A program made the position numbers and the translations under genes. Below the pieces are notes generated by a model that was not told the DNA's origin, did not search any database, and saw nothing but the letters and a program-made list of their open reading frames with translations. Positions 1-10,800 of a DNA stretch of 64,000 bases are shown here, piece by piece (positions within the stretch are counted from its first letter, which is position 1; each line of letters opens with the position of its first letter). Origin of the DNA: Xanthostigma xanthostigma (lineage: Eukaryota; Arthropoda; Insecta; Raphidioptera; Raphidiidae); the NCBI GenBank assembly GCA_963575645.1, contig OY754465.1, positions 52,413,901-52,477,900 of the forward strand, read 5' to 3'.

Positions 1-1284
1 TCTTGAATTATTTGTGTCTTCAGACAATATTTTTAGATCTCAATTCTTTTTGTATTGAATATTGAACTTGGCTCTCTAGTTTTCTTTTTCGAAAGGTGCT
101 AGGTGTTAATAAAAATCGATTGCTTGGAAAATATTTCAAATCTTAAAAATTAGCTGTTTTCTGATTTTTTCCTTTGCATATACACACAATTATCTAGCTG
201 GACGCCAAATTTCAACTTTCTAGGTCATCTGGAAGTTGGTTAGGTTTTTGATCTATATCTCAGTGAGTCGCAGTCAGTGATAAAATTGCCGATTTTTAGA
301 CGTTAATATCTCAATAACCGTTTGAGCTGTATTTATGAAATTTTGGGTTCTAGTTGATCTAAGGGGTTTTAATAAATAAGTCAAATTTAAAGTGTTTATG
401 CCAAATTTAAGGGGTCAAAGTGGCTTCAAATGGTTCGTGTAATTATAACACACGGTTGCTGCCTCCTTTTTCCTTGTTGAACTTGGCTTGACACGCTGCC
501 GCGTGTCTAGATATTGAAAACTGTCAGATCGCATCATACAGCTATTTAAACTTCAATGATTAATGAAAAACAATAGCAGAGGGAAAATGAATGGAGAAAA
601 TCCATTTCGTAATGCAATTTTCCAATTCAGACTTAATTCTTGCATGTTATGCAACGCTTATTATATCAACGCGTACAATAGACTCGGCTGCTAACACTGA
701 TTACAAAATCCAATTAATCATTTTCTGTTCTCCGTTAAAAGATGGAGGCCAGAGTTCAGTACCGTTGCTAAGCGGTTCTCAAACTGTTTTTTTTCAGCTT
801 CTTGCGTAAAGATCATATAACAGTGTTAATAGGCATGATGACAGATATTGAAATCCCGAAAAAAACACATTATTTCAGCAGTGAATAAAATTTTAACGCA
901 AATTATTGAATTTTTATATTTCAATTTTGAATTAAGCGCGAAAACGCTTGTGACGTCACGCCTCAGTGACAGCTGACATTGGATGTTTTATTTATTATGG
1001 AGCTGTGGTGCAGAGGTATTTCGTATATAGATATGTGAATTTACTTAATGATATGATTTGTATTAAATATTTTATTAAAAGTATGTACTTAGTAGTAAAA
1101 ATAGTATGGCTTTCTTTAGTTGCAAGTCAACTAACCTCAAACATAACATATTATGACATAAGTGTTATAAAAATAACAAAACCACAAATAAACAACAAAT
1201 CAACTAATTAAATGATGCAGAAGTGAATGATCGCAACAAAAATTCAAACGACACGGTGATTATTGCAAATCATATCATATCATA
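1..1284. other. AT-rich sequence without a recognised gene
   Basis: No convincing coding region is seen; the open frames at 591-809 and 966-1211 have low-complexity, AT-driven composition and no family resemblance. The left 450 bases have the look of old transposon interior, with the words TTGAACTTGGCT near 63 and near 477 as a short direct repeat. A short run of CATAT repeats (about 1271-1290) leads into the Helitron-like element that follows. Confidence 0.4.
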
Positions 1285-1551
1285 TCATATTAATATTATA
1301 AATGCGAATGTAAGTTTGTTTGTTACGCTTTCACGCAAAAACTACTTAACCGATCACCATGAAACTTTGCACATACACTCTTGAAGGTATTAGAAGTAAC
1401 ATAGGATACTTTTTATTAAAAAAAAATAAAAAAATTTTACGAAAAATAAGAAAATTGTTTGTCAAAATATGTGCAATACCTCAACCCCTGATATGCATGT
1501 CAAAAGTCGATTTCCATCTCAATCGCGGGCGTAGCCGCGGGTAGCGGCTAG
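1285..1551 (+). mobile_element. Short non-autonomous Helitron-like element
   Basis: The left end begins TC after an A and continues with an ATTAATATTATAAATGCG block followed by TTTGTTTGTTACG, the usual opening of small insect Helitrons. The right end has a GC-rich hairpin (GCGGGC...GCCGCG) a few bases before CTAG (1548-1551), followed by T-type/AT sequence. No protein is encoded. The same kind of 3' end (hairpin plus CTAG) recurs at 17689, 18710, 22989, 35915, 42932, 62195, 62914 and 63409, which supports a family call. The left boundary is approximate because it lies inside a CATAT repeat. Confidence 0.55.
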
Positions 1552-1699
1552 TAAATAATAATACGCCAACGCACTGGTCAGTATACTTCGGAACTAATCA
1601 ACAGTATGGCGTCGATTCGTGACGTCATCAGCACTGGCCAGTATACTGGGTTAGATTTCGGAAAACAACCTTAATATCGCGGACGATATCAATTTTAAT

Positions 1700-2084
1700 T
1701 CAACAATAATTATACCACAAGGTCTGAAAGTTTGATATTCTTGAACTTCGCCTCGGGCATCATAGCGCGCAATGTAAGGATATTAAACTTTCGGCCAGTG
1801 TGTCGTATACTATTTTGCTTCATACCTCGGTCATAAGTACGCTTATTAAATACATTAATTAATTAATTACTTATTAATTACATAAAAACACAGATAAATT
1901 CAAAGCAAGCAGCTTTGAGGTTATACGTAGAAACACGAATGACAGCTGTTAGCTAAAATGTAATCGGGTCGCTATGGAAACGACATCTAAACAAAAGTTG
2001 ATAGGTTATTTTTTCTTTACTGCCGCGTAAATGTTAGACTTTCTGCCGAAAGTATGTACTTTGGATCGAAGTATGAAGAAAATA
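1700..2084. mobile_element. MITE with ends TTCATACCTCGGTC, copy 1 of 3
   Basis: A block of about 270 bp (1812-2084) is bounded by inverted ends reading CTTCATACCTCGGTC on the left and its near-reverse complement GATCGAAGTATGAAGAA on the right. Immediately left lies a second short palindrome (about 1712-1808) containing CTGAAAGTTTGATAT and ATTAAACTTTCGGCC. The same two-part arrangement is present at 35346-35800 and 47133-47556, so the pair moves or was copied together. No coding capacity. TE superfamily not assigned. Confidence 0.6.
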
Positions 2085-2880
2085 ATATTTATAGGACAGA
2101 GCGGATACTTGAACAGTTTTAGAAATGCTGACGCGGCGTAACATTTAAATTAAAGAGTAAATTTCAATTTAAAGTTTTCAACGTTGGCAGCAGAGGTACA
2201 CGTTATACATATATACACGTTTAGGTTTGTTCGTGAAATTCATCTGTCTTTCGGCAATAGAATGTTGTTGTGTAGTGGCAGTACTGCGAAATGTATTTTC
2301 ACTCTCAATACAAGAATTCATTAAGCTGGGATTACTCGGCGTTTCAAACAAGCCCACGCAAACCGTTGCTTGCCCTGAAATATATTATTATGTATATATA
2401 CTGCGGCTCACTTAAAGCGACACCCTGTTTTTAACCTCCAATCTGCAAAAAAGGGTTGTTATGTGTTTGGGTCGTATGGTCTGTTAGGTTTTTAATGGGT
2501 GAACCGGTTTTGATGCGGTTTTATTTTGTGGGAAAGTCAATACAAAAACGTCTTTTAAACATAAGTGGCATCTTCAACATAAAATGGCACCTTTAGAATT
2601 ACAATGACGTAAGTGCAAATACCATCAGTTCGAGAAAAACGCACTTAAAAGTTTTAGTTTTACTCTTTTCTCCATAACTTTTTTCATGAAGACATTATTT
2701 ATTTAATGTTTGCTTTTTGAAAATTTTAGATATATTTACTTTTATCCAGATTAAATATATTGATTTAATATTTCGTTATTTTATTGTTATAAATTTTCAA
2801 AATGCAGTGTTCCTACAGTTAGGTCAATGTTCTATTAAAATGAATTTAAATGTAATAAACGTCAATCTTTCTACAAATGA

Positions 2881-2965
2881 ATAAGAAAAATCGCAGGTTT
2901 GTGGACAAAAGTTATATTTATAAATGTACGACGTTTCGTCTATAAATTTAGACTTTTTCAAGTAC
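2881..2965 (-). ncRNA. Hammerhead-like motif (U3/A8 subtype), half of a palindromic repeat
   Basis: Read on the minus strand this contains TGTAC, TTGAAAA, a GTCTA/TAGAC stem, GAA, ACGT, C and GTACA in that order. This is the order of a type I hammerhead: stem I, core, stem II, GAA, self-complementary short stem III, cleavage base, stem I. The core differs from CTGANGA by C to T at the first and G to A at the sixth base. The same sequence is present in both arms of the perfect palindrome at 45608-45769. Activity is inferred, not shown. Confidence 0.4.
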
Positions 2966-3004
2966 AAAGTGAAAATTATTTAAAACAATAATTATGAAAA
3001 TAAA

Positions 3005-3345
3005 CAAATCTTTGATTAACGTCTGATTAGAACTCTTCAATAAATAAAATTATCGACCAATTTTTCAGACAATATATTAACAAACAATATAAAATTAATA
3101 CATTAACGTTTCAACTTAATAAAAAATTGTTTGTTATTATTTTTTCATTATTTTGATAATCATAATAATTTAATTTTGAAAAAATCTATAAAAAAGCGAA
3201 TTATATTTAATTATTAATTATTTTTATATTTTTTAGATCAATTCTGAAGAAGGTCCAAATCCGGATTGAAACGTTAATGTATTAATTTTATATTGTTTGT
3301 TAATATATTGTCTGAAAAATTGGTCGATAATTTTTATGAAAATAA
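3005..3345. mobile_element. Inverted-repeat element with hammerhead-like motif, copy 1 of 3
   Basis: Arms of about 75 bp (3047-3122 and 3264-3341) are inverted copies containing ATTATCGACCAATTTTTCAG and its complement. Just before the right arm lies CTGAAGA (3244-3250), a GGTCC/GGATT stem with two G-U pairs, GAAA (3268-3271) and ACGTT, a hammerhead-like core. Related copies are at 42027-42340 (minus orientation of the core) and, degenerate, at 37231-37422. Inverted terminal copies plus hammerhead-like motifs are known from Penelope-like retroelements; that assignment here is inference because no reverse transcriptase is present. Confidence 0.5.
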
Positions 3346-3960
3346 ACATTAATTACTAACCATAGCAATTAACAAAAGTTAAGGTACATAAGACAAAAAC
3401 ATAAGACACCTACAAAATTTTTCTAAAATATCTCAAGTGGTTTGGCAGTTATTAATAAATTTTAATTTTCTAAACAAAACTTTGACACCCTGTATCTCCG
3501 TTGATGTTGATATTTCGAAAGAGCGCCAAAGGAAAAAAATCGTATTTGTTGAAGCCCTATTCGCTGGTGAAAAGATAACGTTAACTTTGGAATCACTCTG
3601 TATATTATGACACAACTAACAAATACGTCCATGTTCTTTCTAAATTTAATTTTTTTTTGCATAATTACCGTTGCGTCGTTGTAGCACTGTGAAGCAACTA
3701 ACTCGTCCTACTCCCCGCGAGCAAATGGCCAATCAGGCTTGTTATCCTCAAGACCTGCTCAATTTCACATCGACACTACTGCCATCTAGCAATATTAGCT
3801 GTTAGTATCATGAGAGTCAATGTTGCTTTCGATAGTTTGTCACTTTATAAGGTGTTTGTCATACTCAACTTAATATTGCATTCCTTTGCACTTACGTCAT
3901 TGTAATTCTAAGGGTCTGAAATGATAAATATTGCGGTCACTTATGGTAACTATTGTTATG

Positions 3961-5360
3961 TGATAATGAGCCTATAAAAGATTTTTTAGACTAACCCTTA
4001 TAAAATAACTGCTTTTCACGCCTGTATAGCGGTAGTAAAATAACTAATTTCGCACTAGTGTGTAAAGTAAGACAATAATTGCGATTTTAAAATCATATGA
4101 GAAACAGAGACAGCAAAGTAGGCGTAGTATTCGTAAACAATTCAAATAGTCAATATGACCTAACACTCAACTGTCTCAGATATAGAAATAAATAAATACT
4201 TATTAAAAATTGAAAATTACAGGAGGTAGGTATGGGTGGTCTCTCGTTTTAAAATAATTTCACAACTCATACATAAAATAATGCATTACTATCTAGATCT
4301 ATACACTACTATTTTAGCTTTCAAGTACATAAGGACGTTATTGTAATGGGCCCGACAATAGAAATAAAAATTTTCCTTATACTTTTTTTTATTGTCATTA
4401 AATGGAGCTCCGTCTAGCTTAAACAATGTCGTTGGATTTTTTTTTGTCTACCACTGAAAATAGGCGCACAGTATTTTTTTTAAGTTCGTTAATAAATATT
4501 GCAAAAAGGTGTTGGCTTTTCTGTGCGCACAGTGTACAAAACTGTATTTTAAATATTTTACTTTGTCTGCGCCACTAATTGAAGACCACACTGCAAAAAC
4601 GATTCAAGTCATTTTTAGTCAAATATGTCAGAAATTGTGTTTGAGAATTCAAAACCGAAAAACACTAAAAATTCTAGTAACTAAATTTCGCCCTGTAATG
4701 TAACTTACCAATATACAACGCACAGTAATTCGCAGAGAACCAATGAAGTGCATAGCATACGCGCGCACACGCACAAAGAAGTCGAGAGCGGTGGCGTAGA
4801 GGGAGCATCATGGCGTTTGCGAGTCGCAGTAACGCGCCAATCAAAAACAATTGATCGCGCTAGATTTTTTTAATAACAATCAATTTCTTTGCCCTTTATT
4901 GGATTTTATTTTTTTTTACTAAAACGACTCTGTGACTATGAGTCTAGAGCTCTACCAATGAGCTAGTCTATCGCACGATGTTAACTGTGCCTTGACTATA
5001 GAAGTAGCCCTTTAAAAATATTTTAAAAAACAAGAACTATCAATTAAAGGAAAAAATAAGCTCTTTTCCAGTCAGCCTGTATTCTGTTTTCATCAAAAAC
5101 TACAGTGCCATCCTATTGTTTATTGTATTTGCTTAATTACTACCATAATTACGATCTATGTACGAAGATGTGAATACGCGAATACAAAATAATTGCTAGA
5201 TTAATTAGAAGCAAGTTTTATAAAAGTAGAAAACTTATTTTTTATATTATATACATTTTTTTTCTAAAACTGCTGCTTGAAAAAGTACCTTTTTTCCTGC
5301 TAGCTTGTTATTTAAGATGAGTATGAATATAATATATAGGTACGAAATATATTATTATAT
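3961..5360. other. No recognised gene; short dispersed repeats
   Basis: Contains a segment (about 4010-4080, with GCCTGTATAGCGGTAGTAAAAT) that is repeated in diverged form at 48065-48130, and a degenerate tRNA-like stretch on the minus strand at about 4925-5000 (D-arm-like TAGCTCATTGGTAGAGC, but no intact B box). The ORF at 4509-4703 has no family features. Nothing else is supported. Confidence 0.35.
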
Positions 5361-5363
5361 TAA

Positions 5364-5505
5364 AATAAGGCCACTAAAAAGCGTCAAACAACAAAGTTTT
5401 GATTTCGACGCAAATTAAATTACTAGATGGTTTTATCGTTTCACTTTTATTAAATTGGCATTGATCTTAAAAATTTGTTATTGTACACATTTTAGTGGCC
5501 CTTTT
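5364..5505. mobile_element. Small MITE with ends AAGGCCACTAAAA
   Basis: Inverted ends AAGGCCACTAAAA (from about 5366) and TTTTAGTGGCCCTTTTT (to about 5505) bound about 140 bp of AT-rich sequence without coding capacity. The target duplication is not clear. Confidence 0.45.
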
Positions 5506-6062
5506 TATAGTGGTTTAATTTAAAAAGAAAAATTTTACTTTGTAGGGGCTAGCAATATGTAGTATGTGTGTCATTAATCGCCTTCTTTCTTAATATTTGA
5601 ATATTAAACTTTAAAAAAACTGCTGAACCAATTTAAGTAATATTTACGTGAGACCACCTATTGAATAGAAAAAGAATCATCAAAATCGGATCACAAATGT
5701 TAAAGATATGGCGTAACAAATATTAAAAAATCTTCTTTTTTAAAGTCTGTCAAATACAATTTAACCGATTTAAAAAAAATATATATATAGAACTAGTTCT
5801 GAACAAAATGTTGTCGAAATTTTTAAAATCGGTTAACCCCTGGAAAATTATGACTGAAAAAATATTTAAAAGAAATATACGTAACGAATTGATACCTCCT
5901 TTTTTAATGCGTGTTAAAAACAGCTCCGATTGGCAATGTCAAATTCTCGACATCATAAAAAAGTTTTTTTCTTTAAACGGTGTACCTTTTTCCAAAATTT
6001 GAAGTAAAAATGAGATGCCAAAATTGTATCATCTAAAAATTTTACTAAAAATAATAATAATA

Positions 6063-6170
6063 ACAACAGACGCCATTTCTCATCATTATTATTTTTTTCT
6101 ATCACACTTTAATAGCAATTTAATAGCAATGAAGGAATTTTTAGGAAATTAGGATAAGGTAGGCAAATTA
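6063..6170 (-). mobile_element. SINE-A fragment (3' tail)
   Basis: Matches the tail of the tRNA-derived SINE seen in full at 15975-16362 and 18729-19131: an ACGCCATT word, TCTATCACACTTTAATAGC, then TGAAGGAATTTTTAGG and a GGATAAGGTAGGCA block in the same order and spacing. Preceded by an ATA-type microsatellite, the usual 3' end of this family. The tRNA head is missing. Confidence 0.55.
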
Positions 6171-7340
6171 AAAATAATAATAAATAAGATAGTAAAATAT
6201 CGAAAGATAACTAACGTCCTAAGATAAAAATTAGTTCTCATACGATGTGGAAAAACAGAAATACGAGAAAGATTGGCAGTTTGAATATTATGTCACTGTA
6301 GAGTTCATGATAACTCATTCCGCCGCGATAGTGGAAAGATTCGCGTTTGAGTTCTGACAATTTCCGTGTTTGAAAATAAATTTGTCTAATATAACATTGT
6401 AACAATGAGTATTTATTAACAATTGCAGTGAGCTATAATATAATATAGTTATCTTGCAGTTGCATGGTGGAAGAAACGGGTTGAAATAAAAAAAATATGG
6501 TGGAGATCCGTCTTCTTCACAGTTTATGATTTGTAAATTAAAAAAAAAATATCCTTCTCAGCATATTTTTCATACAGTAAACTTTTATCTGAATTTGCTT
6601 AATACAAAATAGTTTTTTTTTTTAATTTGTGACGTATTTTTTTTAACAAATGCAATATCCTTAAGTAGTTGTTGAAACATATTAACTAAATATTCGCTTG
6701 GTCAGAATTATAAGCGAATTAAAGAGAGCAGCGTCGATTTTACAGCATTATTAATGAAAAAAGTTTTAATTAATAAATTTCGAAATGTAGAACTACTAAC
6801 ATTGTATGTATTTACTGCTGGAAAAAACAACAATTTTCAATTAAAGAGAGTGATATGCTTAAATCTAAACGAGGATGTTACAAAAATATACTCGTATAAA
6901 AATAAAAGTTTTCAAATTTTCCATATCGTAAAAAAAACATTTTGACTTCATTCAATATTTTAACTCGCATGTGAAGTACGGAATCACGGGTTGAGTTTCT
7001 GGCAAATCAGGAAAAATCTATACGAATTTTTTCTCTAGTTACACTGATGTTGGATTGTCAAAAATTCTGATTTGACTATGACATTAAAGTGTGAACATTA
7101 GAGTGTTTATTTATTTTATTTTTTTCGGTCCCATTGGCGAATGTTTTAGCATTAAGAAGGTTGAGCCGTTTTACGAAGATAATGAAAAAAATCTGAAATA
7201 AAGTTTTTTTAATAAATTTTTTTATTACAAAATTTTCTGTAAAAAATCCAAAATCACATAGGAGATATTTAAAGTTAAAAATTAAAGAGCCACTAAAATA
7301 TAAATAGTTGGCAAAACCAAAAGTGCACATCCCGCAAGTT
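6171..7340. other. AT-rich stretch, no recognised gene
   Basis: No coding region with family resemblance. The ORF at 6754-6945 is lysine- and asparagine-rich and probably compositional. At 7030-7090 there is a diverged copy of a repeat (TTGTCAAAAATTCTGATTTG) that also occurs near 29040-29090, 31730-31770 and 63890-63950. Confidence 0.35.
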
Positions 7341-7344
7341 TTCC

Positions 7345-7532
7345 ACTGTACATATTATAATGAAAAAAAATTGAGAAAATAGATTTAAAAAAAAAACAAT
7401 TAAAAAAATAGAAAAAAAAATAAAAATAAAATGGAATAGAAAAAAAAATATTACTTGGTGTCAGCGGGAATCGAACTCGGCACCTTGCTATTACTGGACT
7501 ACGCGTTTAACCACTCGGCCATTCTGATATCC
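7345..7532 (-). mobile_element. SINE-B, tRNA-headed, minus strand
   Basis: On the minus strand the head reads GGCCGAGTGGTTAAACGCG (box A region, resembling a Leu/Ser-type tRNA) followed by GAGTTCGATTCCCGC (box B) and then an A/T-rich tail. The tail words TTTTTTTTTCTATTCCATTT are nearly identical to the tail of the plus-strand copy at 11125-11415, so both belong to one family. Open frames across it are not genes. Confidence 0.55.
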
Positions 7533-8038
7533 CAGCTTGCGTTGTTATTATGGTATAGAAGTGGAGCAGTTATTCTACGTAATACACTACATTACAATAA
7601 CAGTAATAGATATTTTTTTGTTTTTTTAAGGTTTTTTATTTTAACTATTAGCTGTCAAAAATAATAAAATAAAACTGTTTATAAAAATTAAACTACTGAA
7701 CACATTTATGTGAATTTAAATAGGGTTCTGGTCTGATAGTAAACAAAGTGAATAAAATATAACCCAAGGCAATCCGACCAAAATTGCGATCTGTAGAGTC
7801 GTGACGTACGTACATACGTACATACGTACAGACCAACCGACAACTGCTGTTTGTAACTTTCAATTACAATTTTAATAGTATTTATGAACTCGAATTGATT
7901 TAAAAATGGTTCTGTTTTATAGATCAGAATCTCCTCTTTTCAAAAAGCTTCAATTTGAATGGATTTCGTGTGAAATTAACTTAGATATAACTTCTTATAT
8001 GAACGAAAGTCAGCTCTGATGCTCAAAGCGATAATAAA

Positions 8039-8067
8039 GCACATACCGCTAATTTAGCGGTATGTGC
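8039..8067. repeat. Perfect 13-bp-arm hairpin
   Basis: GCACATACCGCTA (8039-8051) is followed after three bases by its exact reverse complement (8055-8067). It lies at the edge of a GC-richer segment ending in a hAT-like terminus, so it may mark the junction of an insertion. Function unknown. Confidence 0.6.
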
Positions 8068-8069
8068 AA

Positions 8070-8269
8070 TAAATATGCGAGGACGACACGTCGCGACGGG
8101 GCCGTGCGGGTGAGACGCGAGTGGAAATGGCTGAGAGATAAACATGGTGCTCAATCATGGATCGATTGGACGAATTTTAAGGGTTTATATAATAAAATAA
8201 TTATTTTTTGCGTAAGGAACTGGAAAAACGTACGCACGCGGCTCGTTAGCCGAAGGTTGCCGACTCCTG
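8070..8269 (-). mobile_element. Fragment with a hAT-like end
   Basis: The right edge, read on the minus strand, is CAGGAGTCGGCAACCTTCGG, which closely resembles the CAGGGGTCGGCAA ends of some hAT elements. The remaining 180 bp are GC-rich compared with the surroundings and encode nothing recognised. The opposite end could not be located, so the element is truncated or its end has diverged. Confidence 0.4.
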
Positions 8270-8999
8270 TCCTAGATCAAACCTGTGAACGACGCAAACC
8301 AAGTTTGTTTCCTATTTAACTGACATGAGAAAAACGAAGTTTTTACTCAAATATGGATAGCTGGTAGATTTTTTTAAATTTTTGATAGCAGCAGTTTGTA
8401 TAAAATTAAATTTTCCATAAAAAAGGTCTTTAGTACTAAATCCGTGAATTCATTATTTTCAAAGATATGTTCGTTTAAACATTTTCAAAAAAATCGAATT
8501 TCATTTAATTAATTTGAAAAGCGATCTTTTCTATTAGTCTGAGATCTGGTAAATTAGAAATATATATTGATGATGACAAAGATTATATGTTAGATAATAT
8601 ATACATTGATAAATAGCACATGAGTTGCTTAGCTAAATCGCGTACCGATGCTGTTAAATTAAATAAATTCTAATTAACTTTCCCGATTTGTTATCCATAA
8701 AAATCGAACCTAAGATGTGAGAATATGACTCAAAAATTGAAATATACCATTGATTCTATACATAAATATAGATCATCCACATAAACATACCTTGTAAATA
8801 GTTGTGTTCTGTTTACTTTGAGTTTATTTGTGTTGTTAACATTTTATTTGTGTCATATTCTCTCATATTAGGCTTGATTTTTATGATTAACAAATCGAGG
8901 AGGTTGATCCAGAAAAGTTAATTAGAATTTATTTAATTTATCAGCATCGGGATGCGATTTAACTAGGCAACCCATGTGCGATTTATCAATGTATATTTT

Positions 9000-9798
9000 G
9001 CAGTCAAGACTCTTAACCAGTCAAAAGTACTATTGACTAGCAAAATCAGTCAAAAGTACTTTTGACCGTATGCTTTCGTCAATAATACTTTTGACTAAAA
9101 TAACAGTTAAAAGTACTTTGCCCAATGGAGCTGGTTAAAAGTACTTTTGACTAAGTGATTCCGTCAAAAGTGGTTGTATCAGTCAAAACTCTTAAAAAGG
9201 TGGTCGATAAAAATAACGACAAACGCACATATAAACTTTTATATTACTCATTATTAGTGGAAAACGTGCTGATATTAGAACAAAAATGAGTGAGTACGAA
9301 AAGAAAGAACGCTTTTTGCAAAGAATTTTAGCGATAGAAGATATGAAAGATAGTCATTTCAATGTGATGACAAAAGAAAAATTTGAAAAGTTTGCAATGG
9401 ATGTGGAAGACGCGAAATTTGATGAAAAGAAAACAGTACAGTAGACTAAAACGCTTTAACATCATTGAAGTTTGTGTATGTGTTTAAGTGTATGTTTTCT
9501 TTGTTTTGATTGTAATGCCAAATTTTTCGTAATAAACGATTTCACATTTAATAAATATCTTTTTTATTCACATCTAACGAGTTAATAGTGTTTTGACTGA
9601 TGCTATATTGCAGTTAAAACTACTTTTGACGAAGAGCGTCAGTCAAAAGTACTTTTAACCGCAAATTTGCAGTCAAAAGTACTAATAACCAATAATTTTT
9701 AGTCAAAACTACTTTTGACCAACCTGTTCAGTCAAAAGTACTTTTGACTGATTTTGCTAGTCAATAGTACTTTTGACTGGTTAAGAGTTTTGACTGCA
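9000..9798. mobile_element. TIR element built of GTCAAAAGTACTTTTGAC repeats
   Basis: Both ends consist of about 200 bp of repeated AGTCAAAAGTACTTTTGACT-type words in inverted order (9001-9195 and 9590-9797). The outer ends read TTTGCAGTCAAGACTCTTAA on the left and, reverse complemented, TGTTGCAGTCAAAACTCTTA on the right. The insertion lies in a fold-back arm and the arm on the other side shows the uninterrupted sequence, giving a probable TATAT target duplication. The centre holds the 52-codon ORF at 9286-9444 and two AATAAA signals (9531, 9550). Superfamily not recognised. Confidence 0.65.
9286..9444 (+). CDS. Small acidic/basic 52-residue protein or last exon inside TIR element
   Basis: Begins MSEYEKKERF and ends EKKTVQ; it is highly charged, has no cysteine or membrane segment, and is likely helical (leucine/isoleucine at helix-like spacing in FLQRILAIEDM). 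The start codon has an AAAA context suitable for insects. The frame is open upstream to 9235, and an acceptor-like TTACTCATTATTAG ends at 9257, so it could equally be the final exon of a larger transposase gene whose other exons were lost. Two polyadenylation signals follow within 110 bp. Function unknown; the position between long inverted repeats suggests an element-encoded product rather than a host gene. Confidence 0.35.
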   Translation: MSEYEKKERFLQRILAIEDMKDSHFNVMTKEKFEKFAMDVEDAKFDEKKTVQ

Positions 9799-10373
9799 AC
9801 ATATATTATCTAACATATAATCTTTGTCATCATCAAATAACAGATAAGGTTATATATTTCTAATACCGGATCTCGCACTATATTATGTAGATACCTACAA
9901 CAACCATTTGTTTTTTGTAGGTACAATCTAATGTTTTAGATGACAGACTTTGAATGCGACATTAGACTGCTCCTTATGTATAGAAACTAAAATTATATGA
10001 AGGTCGTTTCTCAAATAAAGTTTTTTTGACAATCATTTCTGCAACCCAGCAACTTGCAAGGGCTCATTTTTCCTTCCTGACATCTAACCAGATCCCTAAC
10101 AGTTCTATGCCCTCAGCTTATTCGACGAATCTCTTGGCACTCACTTGGTTCCCAAGTAGATCTTATGTAAGGGCCATTATTTTATCAGGCGAATAAATAT
10201 TTATACCCTTGAAGTTGGACAGAATAGTTATTCTTACGATTTATACCCGCAGTAAACTTAACTGTGTTTGGTGAATTGAATTATTGCTATTTGTTCCGAG
10301 GAATAACTACCTGCAGAACAAACCAAGCGATTCGATGAATGAGTAGTTTCTCAACGCGGGTAAATTTTGATTT

Positions 10374-10800
10374 GGTAGGGGCGGGAGGGGGAATGGCGCT
10401 CACTGGGTAATGGCGCTCATCTCTGTAACTCTGTCAAAAAGGAACGTAGCAGCACGTCACGTCGCGTGAAGCGCGAGGGGAGGGGGCCTTTAATAAACAC
10501 CGATGCAAACGGACAGTCAGCTCGCGTCATGCGACCGTGAAGAGCGTTTCTTTGTTTGCGGCCGCGCTGATCTAATTGTTAATTAGGTGCTGAACAAGTT
10601 AAGTTGCTGGGCTGGCTATACTATGGACTCAGTGTTGCAGATTTGCGTAAACTTGTTTATAAATTTGCTGAGCGCAACAATATCAAAAACAATTATGATC
10701 AAAGCATCAAAACAGCCGAATTGGATTGGGTACACTACTTTATGAGACCCTGAGCGGCATAACCCAAAGTCAGGGGCAATGCCGCTCAAACATGTTTTAT
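10374..10800 (+). mobile_element. Remnant of a pogo-like DNA transposon
   Basis: Two GGGTAATGGCGCTCA-type words at the left (10391-10420) are answered in reverse complement on the right by TGAGCGGCATAACCC (10752-10766) and ATGCCGCTCA (about 10780), consistent with subterminal inverted repeats. Between them lies the DNA-binding-domain fragment at 10589-10753. A third inverted match (GTGAACGCCATTCCCCC, about 12371-12387) lies 1.6 kb to the right, so the original element may have been larger, with the SINE-B and the palindrome at 11772-12330 inside it. Confidence 0.45.
10589..10753 (+). pseudogene. CENP-B/pogo-type DNA-binding domain fragment of a transposase
   Basis: A 54-codon open segment contains LYYGLSVADLRKLVYKFAE, NNIK and ELDWVHYFM. 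The order (Y-G-L-x-x-x-D-[VL]-R-K-L-x-x-x-[FL]-A, then N-N-I, then DW-x-x-x-F) matches the second helix-turn-helix domain of pogo/Tigger/jerky-type transposases that binds transposon ends. It has no start codon, is preceded by an acceptor-like TTAATTAG, and stops at TGA right where the family normally continues with R-H/R-N-P. No catalytic DDE part is seen. I call it a transposase relic; a domesticated exon is possible but less likely given the flanking inverted repeats. Confidence 0.55.

Larger units (their letters stand above)
2557..3960. mobile_element. Old DNA element with inverted ends, host to a nested palindrome
   Basis: A sequence of about 30 bp (2591-2621, containing AGAATTACAATGACGTAAG) is repeated in reverse complement at 3885-3914, with weaker similarity extending outward (ACATAAGTGGC on both sides). 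These look like terminal inverted repeats about 1.3 kb apart. The interior carries the hammerhead-containing palindromes at 2881-2960 and 3005-3345. Open frames on the minus strand at 3433-3662 have no recognised domain. Ends are estimated. Confidence 0.4.
8540..9880. mobile_element. Fold-back element interrupted by a second element
   Basis: The left arm from about 8541 (ATATGTTAGATAATATATAC at 8587-8606) is found in reverse complement around 9798-9878 (GTTAGATAA against TTATCTAAC, then TCTTTGTCATCATCA). Inside, 8600-8790 and 8800-8993 form another pair of arms (for example TAACTTTCCCGATTTGTTA against TAACAAATCGAGGAGGTTG), with the turn near 8795. The right arm is interrupted by the element at 9000-9798. 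It is itself inserted in an older repeat whose halves (CAACCATTTG..., TAGATGACAGACTTTGAATG) match 29240-29370. Confidence 0.5.

Noticed and set aside
4925-5000. tRNA gene on the minus strand
   Set aside because: Only a D-arm-like segment is present; there is no B box/T arm and no acceptor pairing.
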